Shown: positions 16,668 through 25,439 of the stretch, piece after piece
Numbering within the stretch: position 1 is the stretch's first letter
Layout: each line of letters opens with the position of its first letter
Origin: Desulfobulbaceae bacterium
GTDB taxonomy: Bacteria; Desulfobacterota; Desulfobulbia; Desulfobulbales; Desulfobulbaceae
Reading direction: 5' to 3'
Length of the DNA: 48,185 nucleotides
NCBI GenBank assembly: GCA_015484845.1
Contig: WFUT01000062.1
Location: forward strand, 1-48,185
The notes under the pieces: generated by a model
Database searches by the model: none
What the model saw: only the letters and a program-made list of their open reading frames with translations
What the model was told of the DNA's origin: nothing
Made by a program: the position numbers and the translations under genes

Positions 16668-17540
16668 ATGCCACCTCTGATTGCCGCCTGCCGACCGCTT
16701 CACTGGCTGAAGAACCTGCTTGTTTTCGTCGCGATCCTTGTCTCACACCGATTTCTCGAACTCCATTCCTGGTGGCTGTCTCTCCTGGGCTTTATCGCCC
16801 TGTCCTGTACGGCCTCGGCCGGTTACCTGTTCAACGACCTGACCGATCTGCGGGCTGACCGCACCCATCCCGTCAAACAACACCGGCCCATGGCCAGCGG
16901 CAGGATCACTGCCGTGCAGGCCGGGACAACGGCGGCTGCTCTGCTCGCGCTGTCCGTCTTCCTCGGTATCACCCTGGGAGCGGAATTCCTGCTCGGCCTC
17001 GCCCTCTATTTCCTGACCACCACGACCTATTCCCTGTGGCTGAAGAAAATGGTCATCATCGACGTATTAGTGCTGGGGCTGCTGTTCACCCTGCGGATCA
17101 TCATCGGCTGCGCCGCGCTCACGGTGGATCCCTCGTTCTGGCTCCTGGCCTTTTCCCTGTTCTTTTTCCTGAGCATTGCCCTGGTGAAAAGATTTATCGA
17201 GCTGGACAGCGCCGGCAATGGAGAAAATGGACACTGCCTGCCCCGACGCGGCTATATGAAAGACGATCGCGCGGCCATCGGCGCCATGGGGGTGGCCAGC
17301 GGATATCTGTCTGTCCTGGTGCTGGCCCTGTATGTCAACAGCGACCAGGTCCTGACCCTGTACAGCCATCCCCATGACTTCTGGGGGCTCTGCCTGCTCG
17401 TCCTGTACTGGATCAGCCGGCTCTGGTTTCTCGCCCACCGCAACGAACTCTGTGAAGATCCAGTTTTTTTCGCGGCCCGGGACGGGGTGAGCTGGCTGGT
17501 GGCTGGAGCTGGCCTGTGTATCCTGCTCCTGGCCCTCTGA
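16668..17540 (+). CDS. Second UbiA-family prenyltransferase, phosphoribosyltransferase type
   Basis: About 290 residues from the ATG at 16668. An in-frame TTG at 16572 would add 32 polar residues; the family homology starts just after the ATG (PPLIAACRPLHWLKNLLVF), so I favour the shorter form. The Asp-rich motif is NDLTDLRADRTHPVKQHRP. Further on, WLKKMVIIDVLVLGLLFTLR and LVKRFIEL match the region around KRYAEL in mycobacterial polyprenyl-phosphate phosphoribosyltransferases. About nine helices. Many homologues carry a HAD domain at the N-terminus, which is absent here; the only HAD gene is next to the other UbiA at 3353. The next gene (GT-C) starts 6 bases after its stop. I infer it makes a lipid-linked phosphopentose for that or a nearby transferase. 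Confidence 0.8.
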   Translation: MPPLIAACRPLHWLKNLLVFVAILVSHRFLELHSWWLSLLGFIALSCTASAGYLFNDLTDLRADRTHPVKQHRPMASGRITAVQAGTTAAALLALSVFLGITLGAEFLLGLALYFLTTTTYSLWLKKMVIIDVLVLGLLFTLRIIIGCAALTVDPSFWLLAFSLFFFLSIALVKRFIELDSAGNGENGHCLPRRGYMKDDRAAIGAMGVASGYLSVLVLALYVNSDQVLTLYSHPHDFWGLCLLVLYWISRLWFLAHRNELCEDPVFFAARDGVSWLVAGAGLCILLLAL

Positions 17541-17546
17541 AAAGCC

Positions 17547-20051
17547 ATGACCAGCCGCAGAATATACAGATCAGCCACGCCTCTTGCTTCCGGTCTGTTT
17601 TACCCGGCCGTTACCCTGCTTCTGCTGCTTGGCGCAGGCCTGCGCCTCTATCTGCTCCTGCAGCCACGGTACGCCCAGGTCCAGTACGAGGAGGCCGAGT
17701 TCGGCCTGATCGCCCTCAACATCCTCAAGGGCAAACCGGCCCTGTTTCTCTGGGGCTCACCCTACCATGGGGTACTCGAATGTTACCTGATCGCCCTGCT
17801 CTTCAAGCTCTTCGGTGTCTCTACCCTGGTCCTGCGGCTGGAGCCCCTGCTGATGTCCGTCCTGTACATGGTGGTCATGGTCTGGGCGGCCCAACGGTTG
17901 TGGGACCGGCGCACCGGGCTGTACACGGCCCTGCTGGTGGCCCTGCCGCCGCTCTATCTCTCCACCTACAGCGCCCTGGTCTATCCCTCCTATCTCGGCG
18001 TAATCATCCTGTCGACCGTTGCCTGTGTCCTGCTCTTCTCCCTGATCACGGATGACGCCCGGCGAGCCTCCAGGATCTTTCTGCTCGGTCTCGTGTGCGG
18101 CCTGAGTTTCTGGGAACACGCCACCTCCATCCCGCCCCTGTTGTGGTTTTCGCTGGTGCTGCTGATCAGCAGCCCGGCCTGGTTCACGCCGCGACGCTGC
18201 GGCCTGCTGCTTCTGGGCGTTTTTCTCGGCGGCTCTCCCCTCTGGCTCTGGAACCTGAGCCACCACTTCAACACTTTCCGCTGCCTGTTCGGCGGCTACG
18301 GCGCGGTTCAAAGTCCCTACTCCCTGCAGGAAATCATCCGCCACTTCCTCACCTTCCTGCTGCCCTATGTCGGCGGGGTCATGGTCCATTACTGGGACTC
18401 CGCCAGTCAGGCCCCGTTCTGGCGTCTCTGGTACTGGGCCTGCTACCTGCCGATCCTGGGCTGCTGGCTGAACATGGCCATGGCCCAGGGAAGGTCCTGG
18501 TGGCGTGGCGAAAAAACACTACAGCCGGAGATCCTCTTTCTCGGCCTGGTCGCCACCGTCCTGGCGGTGAATATCTTCAGCGGCCGGATCACCGACCGCT
18601 ACAGCCTGAACATCTATGCGGCCTGGCCGATCCTGGTCGCGCTCTGCCTGGTCAGGATCCAGCGCTGGCGCCGATGGCCGGCCTACCTCCTGCTCACAGC
18701 GCTTTTGATCCTGCATGGCAACGACCATCTCCGTTTTTTTGCCGGCCAACGGCGTGTGGCCGCTGTTGACCGCCGGCCGGTGGACCAGGTCATCGCCACT
18801 CTGGATAAAAACGACATCCGCTATCTCTACGGGCACTTCCGGGTGGCACGGGTGGTGACCTTCGAAACCGGTGAGAGGATCATCGGTGCGGACTTCCACG
18901 GCTACAAGATGCGGATGTACGAGCTGTTCGAAGGAGACCTGTCCACACCCAGGGGCTATCTCCTGGCCGTGGATAATGCACGGAGAAAGGCGATCCTCAC
19001 CCACAAACATCTCGGCCTGCCCTACCCCCGGGAGATGGATCGCTACCTGGCCTGTCTCGATGCCCGTTCGACCAGGGATGAACTCCGCCACCATGTCATC
19101 TACCACGATTTCGTGGATCCGTACCCGATCCTGGTCCCCATCGAGCCGAGTCACTGGCGGGCCACGGCCAGCAGCAACCGGGCCGAGGCGTCACACGCCT
19201 TTGACCGGACCAGGGGACAAAGCTGGCACACAACCCGCCAGGACCACGCCTTTTTCCAACTGGATCTCGGCCGGGAGCAGACCGTGGCCAAGATCGTCCT
19301 GGACGCCGGTGTGGACAAGGGCCACGATTATCCGGCCGGCCTGCGGATCGACGTGTCCCTGGACGGGAAGAAATGGACCGTTATCAGGCCGGATCATGAT
19401 GAATTCTTTCATCTTTTCCCAGGATTCGACTGGTTCAACGGCTCCCCCCGCCTGACCATGAACGGCCCTGTGGGCATTGTCCTGCCCCACCCCTGTCGAT
19501 GCCGCTATCTGCGGTTGACCGTGGTGGTGCCCAGACAACGCTGGTACTGGACCATCGACGAGATATACTGTTACCGGCCCGGTCAGGGGCCCCGGGTCCG
19601 GGACAGCGACCGGCGGGCGGTGTTGAACTGGCTGCTCGCCCATCCGACGCCGGGCCTGATCTACGGCGAACCGGAACAGGTGCCCTACCTGAAACAGCAT
19701 GGCCAAGGCCGGCTGCCGCTCTGGGATATCTACCGGACCGAGGTATGGATCAACACCCGGCGGGATCTTCGCCCCAACGGCAGCAACGCCCTGTTTGTCA
19801 GTCCACTCCGGCACGAGGCCGCCATGGCCCGGGTGGCTGAACGGGGCGGCGCCCGCTGGCAGCGGGTCTTTACGGCCGGGGAACTGGGCGTGTACAGGCT
19901 GGGGATACCGGCCGGCTCCCATCCGCCCCTGTACTGGAGCAACCAAGGGCTGCTCCTGCTCCCCGGAGCAGCAAACCACCCGCAAGGATCATGGCAGAGG
20001 ATACCCGCTGGTTTGCCACGGCCCGCGGCAAGGAAAACCGGACAAAAATAA
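17547..20051 (+). CDS. GT-C-like membrane glycosyltransferase with F5/8-type-C-like domain
   Basis: 834 residues. Helices cover about 15-400. The first outside loop has YEEAEFGLIALNILKG (acidic pair at residues 48-49) and LWGSPYHGVLECYLIALL, typical of PMT/ArnT-like GT-C enzymes that use polyprenyl-phosphate sugars. Residues about 535-678 form a discoidin-like domain: ATASSNRAEASHAFDRTRG, FFQLDLGREQTVAKIVLDAG, GLRIDVSLDGKKWTVI, RYLRLTVVVP. A last 150-residue part (LIYGEPEQVPYLKQHG, DIYRTEVWINTRRDLRP) has no clear family. It is related to the protein at 4669. It starts six bases after the UbiA gene, so UbiA-derived donor and GT-C user may form a two-gene pathway. The lectin-like part should lie in the periplasm and could hold the acceptor glycan. 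Confidence 0.82.
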   Translation: MTSRRIYRSATPLASGLFYPAVTLLLLLGAGLRLYLLLQPRYAQVQYEEAEFGLIALNILKGKPALFLWGSPYHGVLECYLIALLFKLFGVSTLVLRLEPLLMSVLYMVVMVWAAQRLWDRRTGLYTALLVALPPLYLSTYSALVYPSYLGVIILSTVACVLLFSLITDDARRASRIFLLGLVCGLSFWEHATSIPPLLWFSLVLLISSPAWFTPRRCGLLLLGVFLGGSPLWLWNLSHHFNTFRCLFGGYGAVQSPYSLQEIIRHFLTFLLPYVGGVMVHYWDSASQAPFWRLWYWACYLPILGCWLNMAMAQGRSWWRGEKTLQPEILFLGLVATVLAVNIFSGRITDRYSLNIYAAWPILVALCLVRIQRWRRWPAYLLLTALLILHGNDHLRFFAGQRRVAAVDRRPVDQVIATLDKNDIRYLYGHFRVARVVTFETGERIIGADFHGYKMRMYELFEGDLSTPRGYLLAVDNARRKAILTHKHLGLPYPREMDRYLACLDARSTRDELRHHVIYHDFVDPYPILVPIEPSHWRATASSNRAEASHAFDRTRGQSWHTTRQDHAFFQLDLGREQTVAKIVLDAGVDKGHDYPAGLRIDVSLDGKKWTVIRPDHDEFFHLFPGFDWFNGSPRLTMNGPVGIVLPHPCRCRYLRLTVVVPRQRWYWTIDEIYCYRPGQGPRVRDSDRRAVLNWLLAHPTPGLIYGEPEQVPYLKQHGQGRLPLWDIYRTEVWINTRRDLRPNGSNALFVSPLRHEAAMARVAERGGARWQRVFTAGELGVYRLGIPAGSHPPLYWSNQGLLLLPGAANHPQGSWQRIPAGLPRPAARKTGQK

Positions 20052-20052
20052 G

Positions 20053-20066
20053 GCTGATTTTTCAGC
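20053..20066 (+). repeat. Small hairpin directly after the GT-C stop codon
   Basis: GCTGA-TTTT-TCAGC begins two bases after the TAA stop. Without a T-run behind it, it is a poor intrinsic terminator, but it is placed where one would stand. Confidence 0.3.
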
Positions 20067-20169
20067 TCGAAATGACTGAAAACTGACTCTGGAATAATAC
20101 TTTTCAACACCCCTTGTGCTGTCGGGGCCGAAAAAACAACCGCTTTTGCCGCCATTTCGCAACAGTCGC

Positions 20170-20197
20170 TTGCATGATACCGATTTTCTGGTATACT
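20170..20197 (+). promoter_or_regulatory. Promoter candidate for the GT2/LAB_N/DUF2079 cassette
   Basis: TATACT (20192-20197) is a 5-of-6 match to the -10 box. TTGCAT (20170-20175) is a weaker -35 with a 16-base spacer. It lies in a 259-base gap and points to the gene at 20311, about 114 bases away. Confidence 0.45.
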
Positions 20198-20310
20198 CCC
20201 GAAGTCCGTGACGCCTCCTGTTCACTGTCCGTCGGAGAAGCATCCCCGCGGCAGGGGGATTTCACCTGCCACTGCCTGCTCCGAACCTGAACAACTCTTG
20301 CTGAATATAT

Positions 20311-21048
20311 ATGCCGTCAATCTCCTTTGTCATCCCGATGCACAACGAGGCCGGAAACTGTACCGCCCTGGTCAAGGAGATCGACACCATGGCCGCAACC
20401 CGCTGGGAAGACTACGAGATCCTCTGCGTCGACGACGCAAGCACGGACAACACCCTTGCCCTGCTCCAGGAACAGCAAAAGGAGATCCCGCGACTTGCAC
20501 TCATCGCCTTTGCGGCCAACTGCGGCCAGAGCACGGCCCTCTGTGCCGGTATTCGCGCCGCCCGGGGCGAGCTCATCGTCACCCTGGACGGGGATGGCCA
20601 GAATGACCCTGCCGACGTGCCGGCCATGGTCGACCTGCTGCTGCAGAAAAAGAAGGAGCAGGTCCGCATGATCGCCGGCTGGCGCAAGCAGCGGAAGGAC
20701 ACCTTCTGGCGGCGGCTGTCATCGAGGGTGGCCAACAGGGTGCGCAGTTTCCTGCTCCGGGACAACACGCCGGATACCGGCTGCGGCCTGAAGGTCTTCT
20801 ACCGGCAGACATTCATGGATCTTCCCTGGTTCGACCACATGCACAGGTTCCTGCCTTCCCTTGTCCAACGGGGCGGCGGCAGGGTCCTCTCGGTGGAGGT
20901 CCACCACCGGCAGCGACAACACGGCAGCTCGCACTATGGCACCCTGGACCGGCTGCGGGTCGGCGTGGTCGACCTGCTGGGCGTGGCCTGGCTGCAGCGG
21001 CGCTACAAGGTACCGGTTCTGCGCCAATTGCCGGGAGCCGAAACATGA
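20311..21048 (+). CDS. GT2 glycosyltransferase, polyprenyl-phosphate sugar synthase type
   Basis: 245 residues. GT-A fold motifs: SFVIPMHNEAGN at the N-terminus, ILCVDDASTDNT (nucleotide-binding Asp pair), FAANCGQSTALCAGIRAA and the DXD region VTLDGDGQNDP. Later DTGCGLKVFYR, HRFLPSLVQRGG and HRQRQHGSSHYG are typical of DPM1/ArnC-like enzymes that charge polyprenyl phosphate with a sugar. There are no C-terminal membrane helices, unlike the GT2 at 26399. Its stop overlaps the LAB_N start by 4 bases. GT2, LAB_N and a GT-C-type enzyme in one row is a known cassette that moves sugars onto lipid A or envelope glycans. The sugar cannot be named from sequence. Confidence 0.85.
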   Translation: MPSISFVIPMHNEAGNCTALVKEIDTMAATRWEDYEILCVDDASTDNTLALLQEQQKEIPRLALIAFAANCGQSTALCAGIRAARGELIVTLDGDGQNDPADVPAMVDLLLQKKKEQVRMIAGWRKQRKDTFWRRLSSRVANRVRSFLLRDNTPDTGCGLKVFYRQTFMDLPWFDHMHRFLPSLVQRGGGRVLSVEVHHRQRQHGSSHYGTLDRLRVGVVDLLGVAWLQRRYKVPVLRQLPGAET

Positions 21049-21320
21049 CCAGGGAGCATGTCTGGCTGGTGGTCGGTTTTGCCGGCCAGGCCATGTTCAC
21101 CATGCGCTTTGTCGTCCAGTGGATCGCCAGCGAACGGAAGAGACAGAGCACCATTCCGCTGGCATTCTGGTACTTCAGCCTCATGGGCGGCATGATCCTG
21201 TTCAGCTATGCCCTCTACCGCAGGGACCCTGTCTTTATTCTCGGACAGAGTTTCGGGATATTCATCTACCTGAGAAACCTCTATTTCATCTACAGAAACA
21301 GGGCTAACACAGGTGACTGA
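21045..21320 (+). CDS. LAB_N domain membrane protein
   Basis: 91 residues: three hydrophobic helices with FAGQAMFTMRFVVQWIASE, IPLAFWYFSLMGGMILF and FGIFIYLRNLYFIYRNR. This is the stand-alone form of the domain found at the N-terminus of some lipid-A-disaccharide synthases (LAB_N), known for its conserved R-x-x-x-Q-W and W/FYxS pattern. Small proteins of this type usually lie next to a GT2 and a GT-C transferase, as here. It overlaps both neighbours (ATGA with the GT2 gene, 8 bases with the next gene), so the three are probably made together. The role is unclear, perhaps handling of a lipid-linked sugar. Confidence 0.85.
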   Translation: MTREHVWLVVGFAGQAMFTMRFVVQWIASERKRQSTIPLAFWYFSLMGGMILFSYALYRRDPVFILGQSFGIFIYLRNLYFIYRNRANTGD

Positions 21321-23208
21321 CCGACAGGCCACTGCAGGACAACCGCCGGGCGCAGCGCCTGTGCCGGACACGGGTCAACGGCTTCGGACCTGTTTCGTCG
21401 CCGCCCTGGCCCTCCTGCTGCTCTGCATCACCCTGGCCTACATCCTGGCCGCCTATTCCGCCTTCACCTCCTTCAAGTTCACGCTCACCGACTACGGCCG
21501 CTACGTCAACACGGTCTGGAACAGCGCCCACGGCCATCCCTACCGGCTACTCACCCAGTACAGCTACCTCAACACCCACCTCTCCTTCACCCTGTTCCTG
21601 CTGGCCCCGGTCTTCCTGATCTGGAACCATCCCTTTGCCCTCTGGAGCGCCCAGTTGCTCATGACCCTGGCCGGTCTGGGCATCATGTGGCGGGCCGCGG
21701 CGCGGCACGGGATTCCCGGCGAGGTCACGGCCGCGCTTCTCCTCTTTTACCTGGCCAGCCCCTACACCCAGTCCGTTCTCCTTTCGGAGTTTCATGGCGT
21801 TGGCCTCTATTTCCTCCTCCTGCCCTGGCTCTACTACTGTCTCGCCTTTCGGCGCGGAATGGTCTGGCTTCCCCTGCTCCTCACCTGGGGTGTCCGGGAA
21901 GAGGCCGCCTTCCTCGTCCTGCCCATGCTCCTCTACTTTACACTCCGTGACCGCTGGCGGACAGGCTGGCTGTGGACCGCTGCCAGCGGCCTTTACGGCC
22001 TGCTGGCCTGCACCCTGCTCTTCAGGTGGATCAACGGTTTCAGCTTGTCCTCGGAGCGACCCGGCCTGCGTCCCGCCGACCTCCTCGGCATGCTCGGCTC
22101 CATGCGGCTGCGGCGGTTCACCCCCGCCCTCACCCTGGTCGCGCCGGCCCTTCCCTTTCTCTACCGCGGCTGGGTTCCCATCCTGGCCTTTCCCGCCGTG
22201 GCGCTGCTCTTCACCATCTTCAGTCCCTACCCGGCCCAGTACAGCCTCAGGTTCCACTACCCGGCCGCCCTGCAGGTGAGCTTTGTGCTCGGCCTGCTGC
22301 AGGGCCTGGCCGTCTTCTGGCAGGGACGGCCGAAACACCCCCTTGCCGCCAGGTGGTTCCAGGCTCTCTTTCTCGTCATTGTCACCGCCCTGTTCTACTT
22401 CCTGCACGGCTTCCTTGTCCTTGGCAGGTACAATGCCGCCTTCTACCGCCGTCCGAACATCATTGGCAAGAGCGCCCTGTGTGCGGTCTCCCGCATCCCG
22501 AGACAGGGGCTGCTGCTCACTGACCGCCAACACGGTGGCATGTGCGCCAACCGGGGGAAGATGATCATCTGGGAACAGTATGCGACAGGAAAGTGGCAGC
22601 CGGACATCATCTTCACCAGTATCAGGGATCTTGCCGGCAGGCATGCCAACGTCCTGCAACCGCTGCTCGAAAACGGCACCTTCGGGGTCTCCTTCTCTGA
22701 CGATGACCACCTGGTCCTCGTCCGCGGCTATTCCCGTTCCAAAAACCAGGCCGTGCTTGATGCGGCCCGCAATGCAGCCAGGACCATTCTGTTTGCCTAT
22801 ACCAGGAAAAAGGGGGGCAGGGAGCTCATGATGCCCGACTGCCGGCTGGTCCGCTACTGGGACGGCACAGGCGGAACTGCCGGGACACTGGTTGCCTACG
22901 GCCGGGCGTTCACCCTTGCCGCCGGCGACTACCTCGCCCGTTTCCGGCTGCGGCTGCGGCCTGCCGGCAGGCCCGGCATCCTCCGCATCACTGAACGGGC
23001 CAGCCAGAGGACACTGGCTCGGGCCGAGATCCGTCTGCCGAAGGACAATGGCAAGGCATTCTTTGTCCAGACCCTGCCACTGCACCTGGCCCAGAAGACC
23101 AGGGTTGAGCCGCAGGTAATCGGTCAGGGCAGCCCCCTCTGGCTGGACCGGGTTGTCCTGGAGCCGGTCCGACGGCGGCCACCGGACACCGATGTGCGAG
23201 AAAAGTGA
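21313..23208 (+). CDS. DUF2079-type membrane protein (predicted GT-C) with a beta-sandwich tail
   Basis: 631 residues from a GTG that overlaps the LAB_N gene. Residues about 30-385 hold about ten helices. The first loop FTLTDYGRYVNTVWNSAHG and later LSEFHGVGLYFLLLPWLYY, GVREEAAFLVLPMLLY match the DUF2079 family, predicted GT-C glycosyltransferases. A soluble part (SRIPRQGLLLTDRQHGGMC) follows. From about residue 529 there is a beta module with YGRAFTLAAGDYLARFRL, TLARAEIRLP and LWLDRVVLEP. The same module occurs twice in the protein at 37187. Probably the last step of the GT2/LAB_N cassette, transferring the sugar on the periplasmic side. The unit ends here; two hairpins follow. Confidence 0.78.
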   Translation: MTDRQATAGQPPGAAPVPDTGQRLRTCFVAALALLLLCITLAYILAAYSAFTSFKFTLTDYGRYVNTVWNSAHGHPYRLLTQYSYLNTHLSFTLFLLAPVFLIWNHPFALWSAQLLMTLAGLGIMWRAAARHGIPGEVTAALLLFYLASPYTQSVLLSEFHGVGLYFLLLPWLYYCLAFRRGMVWLPLLLTWGVREEAAFLVLPMLLYFTLRDRWRTGWLWTAASGLYGLLACTLLFRWINGFSLSSERPGLRPADLLGMLGSMRLRRFTPALTLVAPALPFLYRGWVPILAFPAVALLFTIFSPYPAQYSLRFHYPAALQVSFVLGLLQGLAVFWQGRPKHPLAARWFQALFLVIVTALFYFLHGFLVLGRYNAAFYRRPNIIGKSALCAVSRIPRQGLLLTDRQHGGMCANRGKMIIWEQYATGKWQPDIIFTSIRDLAGRHANVLQPLLENGTFGVSFSDDDHLVLVRGYSRSKNQAVLDAARNAARTILFAYTRKKGGRELMMPDCRLVRYWDGTGGTAGTLVAYGRAFTLAAGDYLARFRLRLRPAGRPGILRITERASQRTLARAEIRLPKDNGKAFFVQTLPLHLAQKTRVEPQVIGQGSPLWLDRVVLEPVRRRPPDTDVREK

Positions 23209-23236
23209 CAGCAGGGGCCACGGACGGGGAGCCACA

Positions 23237-23270
23237 ACAGGTTTTTTCCTGTAGAAGAGAAAAATTCTCT
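23237..23270 (+). terminator. Two adjacent hairpins after the DUF2079 gene
   Basis: ACAGG-TTTTTT-CCTGT (23237-23252) and AGAGAA-AAA-TTCTCT (23256-23270) begin 29 bases after the stop. Neither has a classical T-run after the stem (only TTC follows the second), so termination is plausible by position but not certain. Confidence 0.35.
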
Positions 23271-23375
23271 TTCAGGATGACAAACTGCCATGGTATTGTT
23301 GCACAGTATTGTCAACGCCGGCCGGCAAACTCCAGGAAGACCTTTCAACAGCTGCGATGACGACCGTGAACTGAG

Positions 23376-25439
23376 ATGCGTACCACCTCCCTATACCGTG
23401 GTGAAGCGTTCCTTGTCCCTGTCCTGTTTCTCGTCGTCTTCGCAGGTTGCTCCCTCTTCTATATTCACCGAAGAGATTCCGATGACATCCGGCAATTCAG
23501 AACACACGCGGCCATCATCACCGATGACCTCTGGGCCCTGAACGAGGCCGGGGCGAGATCGTACCTGCAGCTGGCGGCCCAGGCGAATCACTACAGGTCA
23601 CTCTCCCTGACCCTGGACCGGGGCGATATCTTTCTCGAGGTGCACAGCCCGCCCCTTCGGGGCCTTGACGCCCTGCTCCGGCGAATGCATCTTATCTGGA
23701 CCAAGACCCTGTCCACGGATGTCTTCTACAAGAACCGGTTCATCGGCACCCTGCATGGCGAGCAGTATGTCCGCATCGTCTATCCCCTGCTCAATATCTT
23801 CCTCGTCCTGCTGCTCGTCACCCTCCTGCTCCTCTTCCTGGTCCGCTCCCTCTCCTATCGCCGGCTCCTGGAGCGCCGGGTCCGGGAGAGGACCCGCAGC
23901 TACCGCGAGAGCGAACGTCGCTTCCATGACCTGGTCAACCTGCTGCCGGAGATGGTCTGCGAGACCGATTCCAGCGGCCGTCTCACCTTTGCCAACGAGA
24001 TCACCCTCAAGCGGTTCGCCATACCTCCGGACCATATCGGCCGCCGCTCCTATTTCGACCTGGTCGTTGCCAGCCAGCGCCGGGACCTGGAGGAGCACTT
24101 CGCCAGGGCGCTGCAGGGCCGGGACCAGGGCCTGGCCAAGTTCACCGCCCTGGGCAGCGAAGGCAACCACTTCCCGGTCCTGATCCGTTCCGCGCCCATC
24201 TACAGGGAGGAGGAGGTGAGCGGCATCCGCAGTATCGTGATCGACATCACCGAGCGCCAGGCCCTGGAAGAACAGTTACGGCGGGACCAGAAGATGAAGG
24301 CCATCGGCGCCATGGCCGGCGGCGTGGCCCATGATCTCAACAATATCCTTTCCGGGGTCATCAATTATCCCGAGCTGATCCTCATGCAGATCGGGGAGGA
24401 CAGCGCCATCAGGACATACGTGGAAGCGATCCGCTCCTCCGGAATGCGGGCCGCCGAGGTGGTGGCGGACCTGTTGACCGTGGCGCGGGGGGTTGCCGCC
24501 AGCAGGACCGTGGCCAACCTGAACGACCTGGTGCGGGAGCACCTGGAATCACCCGAGTCCAACCGCCTCAGGTCACTGCACCCGGAGATCACCATTGGCC
24601 TGGACCTGGCCCCTGAGACCGCCAATATCTACTGTTCCACCATTCACGTCAAAAAATGTCTCATGAACCTGCTCCTCAATGCCGCCGAGGCCATCGACGG
24701 CAGCGGCAGGATCACGGTCTCGACCAGGAACAGGGAGAAGGGGGAAGCGACATGGAGTGTTCTCACGGTACAGGATACCGGCGAAGGCATCTCCTCCAGG
24801 GATATTCAGCATATCTTTGAGCCCTTCTATACCAGGAAGGTCATGGGACGAAGCGGCACCGGCCTGGGGCTTTCCGTGGTCTGGAACACCATGCAGGATC
24901 ACGGCGGCGAGGTGCAGGTCAGAAGTGACAGTGGCGGCACCCGGTTCGACCTCTGGTTTCCGAGTACCGACCGCAAGCGGGAAACCGATCCCTCGGAAAC
25001 GGTCCTGGGCCGGGTCAGGGGCCGGGGAGAGAGCATTCTCATCGTTGACGACGAGATGCTGCAGCAGGACATCGCCCTGCACCTCCTGAGCTCCCTGGGA
25101 TACAGCGTGGCCATGGCCTCCTCGGGCGAGGAGGCCGTGCGCTACCTGGAAAAGCACACCGTGGACCTGCTGATCATCGACATGCTGATGCCGCCGGGCA
25201 TGAACGGCTACCAGACCTATAAAAAGATTCTCGAGATCCACCCGAACCAGAAGGCGGTGATCGCCAGCGGTTTCTCCAAGAACAGGGACGTGCTGGCCAC
25301 CATGGAACTTGGTGCGGGCGGTTTTATCAAAAAGCCCTATACCATGGAGCAACTTGCCGAAACCGTTTACAACGTACTCTACCGGCAACCCGCTACCGGT
25401 CCATCTTCACCATCACCCACGGAGGACCTGCGAAATTGA
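23376..25439 (+). CDS. PAS hybrid sensor histidine kinase with receiver domain
   Basis: 687 residues. Helix 1 at about 11-30 and helix 2 at about 137-157 enclose a periplasmic sensor region of about 105 residues with no known family. A coiled linker follows, then PAS (about 180-295), HisKA with [13 protein letters not shown] (H319), and HATPase with N-box [11 protein letters not shown]1 DTGEG and G2 GTGLGLS. A C-terminal receiver domain has VDDE near 558, phospho-acceptor D602 in [11 protein letters not shown] and the lysine of IKKPYT near 653. No DNA-binding output is fused, so it should act through a phosphorelay or within the kinase. The next gene, a periplasmic binding protein, overlaps its stop, so the binding protein may feed signals to the sensor region. 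The target genes are not seen. Confidence 0.9.
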   Translation: MRTTSLYRGEAFLVPVLFLVVFAGCSLFYIHRRDSDDIRQFRTHAAIITDDLWALNEAGARSYLQLAAQANHYRSLSLTLDRGDIFLEVHSPPLRGLDALLRRMHLIWTKTLSTDVFYKNRFIGTLHGEQYVRIVYPLLNIFLVLLLVTLLLLFLVRSLSYRRLLERRVRERTRSYRESERRFHDLVNLLPEMVCETDSSGRLTFANEITLKRFAIPPDHIGRRSYFDLVVASQRRDLEEHFARALQGRDQGLAKFTALGSEGNHFPVLIRSAPIYREEEVSGIRSIVIDITERQALEEQLRRDQKMKAIGAMAGGVAHDLNNILSGVINYPELILMQIGEDSAIRTYVEAIRSSGMRAAEVVADLLTVARGVAASRTVANLNDLVREHLESPESNRLRSLHPEITIGLDLAPETANIYCSTIHVKKCLMNLLLNAAEAIDGSGRITVSTRNREKGEATWSVLTVQDTGEGISSRDIQHIFEPFYTRKVMGRSGTGLGLSVVWNTMQDHGGEVQVRSDSGGTRFDLWFPSTDRKRETDPSETVLGRVRGRGESILIVDDEMLQQDIALHLLSSLGYSVAMASSGEEAVRYLEKHTVDLLIIDMLMPPGMNGYQTYKKILEIHPNQKAVIASGFSKNRDVLATMELGAGGFIKKPYTMEQLAETVYNVLYRQPATGPSSPSPTEDLRN
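25421..25425 (+). promoter_or_regulatory. Shine-Dalgarno deciding a TTG start
   Basis: GGAGG lies 10 bases before the TTG at 25436, inside the 3' end of the kinase gene. It is the reason I accept TTG, which shares bases with the kinase stop codon (TTGA). Confidence 0.6.
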
